From Baffinella frigidus (lineage: Eukaryota; Cryptophyceae; Cryptomonadales; Baffinellaceae), in the NCBI GenBank assembly GCA_026770585.1, contig MU646554.1, positions 491,068 through 502,260 of the forward strand: a stretch of 11,193 nt of DNA, in the 5' to 3' direction. The position numbers and the translations under genes were made by a program. Positions within the stretch are counted from its first letter, which is position 1, and each line of letters opens with the position of its first letter. Shown here one piece after another: positions 11,191 to 11,193 of this stretch. The notes under the pieces were generated by a model. It was not told the origin of the DNA. It did not search any database and saw only the letters and a list, made by a program, of their open reading frames with translations.

Positions 11191-11193
11191 GAC

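Larger units (their letters stand above)
1..11193. other. No supportable protein or RNA gene in the window
   Basis: I found no coding region that can be supported. The longest open frame is about 230 codons on the minus strand (283-975), but it is built from the 35-bp repeat pair, the hairpins and the GTGTTGGCTG repeats of that interval. Most other open frames are 60-140 codons, overlap frames on the opposite strand, and cross inverted or tandem repeats. None shows a recognisable domain, a transmembrane pattern or a plausible exon-intron structure. No tRNA or rRNA motif was seen. Small or heavily spliced genes, or unfamiliar ncRNAs, cannot be excluded by eye. Confidence 0.75.

Overview
The window reads as eukaryotic chromosome-end (subtelomeric) DNA that has been filled by small inverted-repeat elements, with no gene I can support. 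It opens with 13 perfect heptamers mixing CCCTAAA and CCCTCAA (bases 3-93), C-rich strand 5' to 3' as expected at a left chromosome end. CCCTAAA is the TTTAGGG telomere type, known from land plants and many green algae but also from several alveolates, cryptophytes and oomycetes, so the lineage cannot be fixed from this sequence. Open frames are short, overlap on both strands, run through tandem or inverted repeats and show no recognisable domain.

Layout. 1-97 telomere-like array. 185-1370 a short TIR element, a run of strong hairpins (658-1107), a 97-bp tandem duplication and an AT-rich hairpin. 1441-3040 a mosaic of tandem 20-mers, a dispersed 'R box' module, a CACACGG-ended element, two fold-backs and one TIR element bounded by a perfect 14-bp direct repeat. 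3040-3940 short tandem arrays of 25, 31 and 28 bp. 4012-5139 degenerate interstitial CCCTAAA DNA, followed by heptads that drift to CCCGAAA and CACGAAA (5181-5716). 5246-7113 five inverted-repeat elements and a microsatellite block. 7181-9428 clusters of a 19-bp unit (core GTCAACTTA) in both orientations, a 146-bp duplication and further TIR elements. 9117-10433 four large fold-backs. 10447-11190 telomere-like variants (AACACTC, CCCTACA, CCCCAAA) interleaved with a ~60-bp repeat that looks like a decayed coding fragment.

The most unusual structure is a small palindromic core with ends close to CAACGAAAATTACTACAC. It occurs at or beside the axis of six larger inverted repeats whose outer arms are unrelated to each other (about 2009-2270, 2503-2655, 6921-7113, 9117-9236, 9682-9944, 10283-10433). 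In one of these a third element with CCACGCCAGA ends sits inside the core, and removing it with one copy of a 2-bp TT restores the expected sequence. This is either a transposon family that inserts into palindrome centres or one fold-back family whose arms are repeatedly rewritten while staying palindromic. A second, smaller case is a pair of 104-105-bp elements (6632-6736, 7973-8076) that keep a hairpin at the same place but with unrelated sequence.

All identities below were read by eye. No alignment, folding or database search was run.
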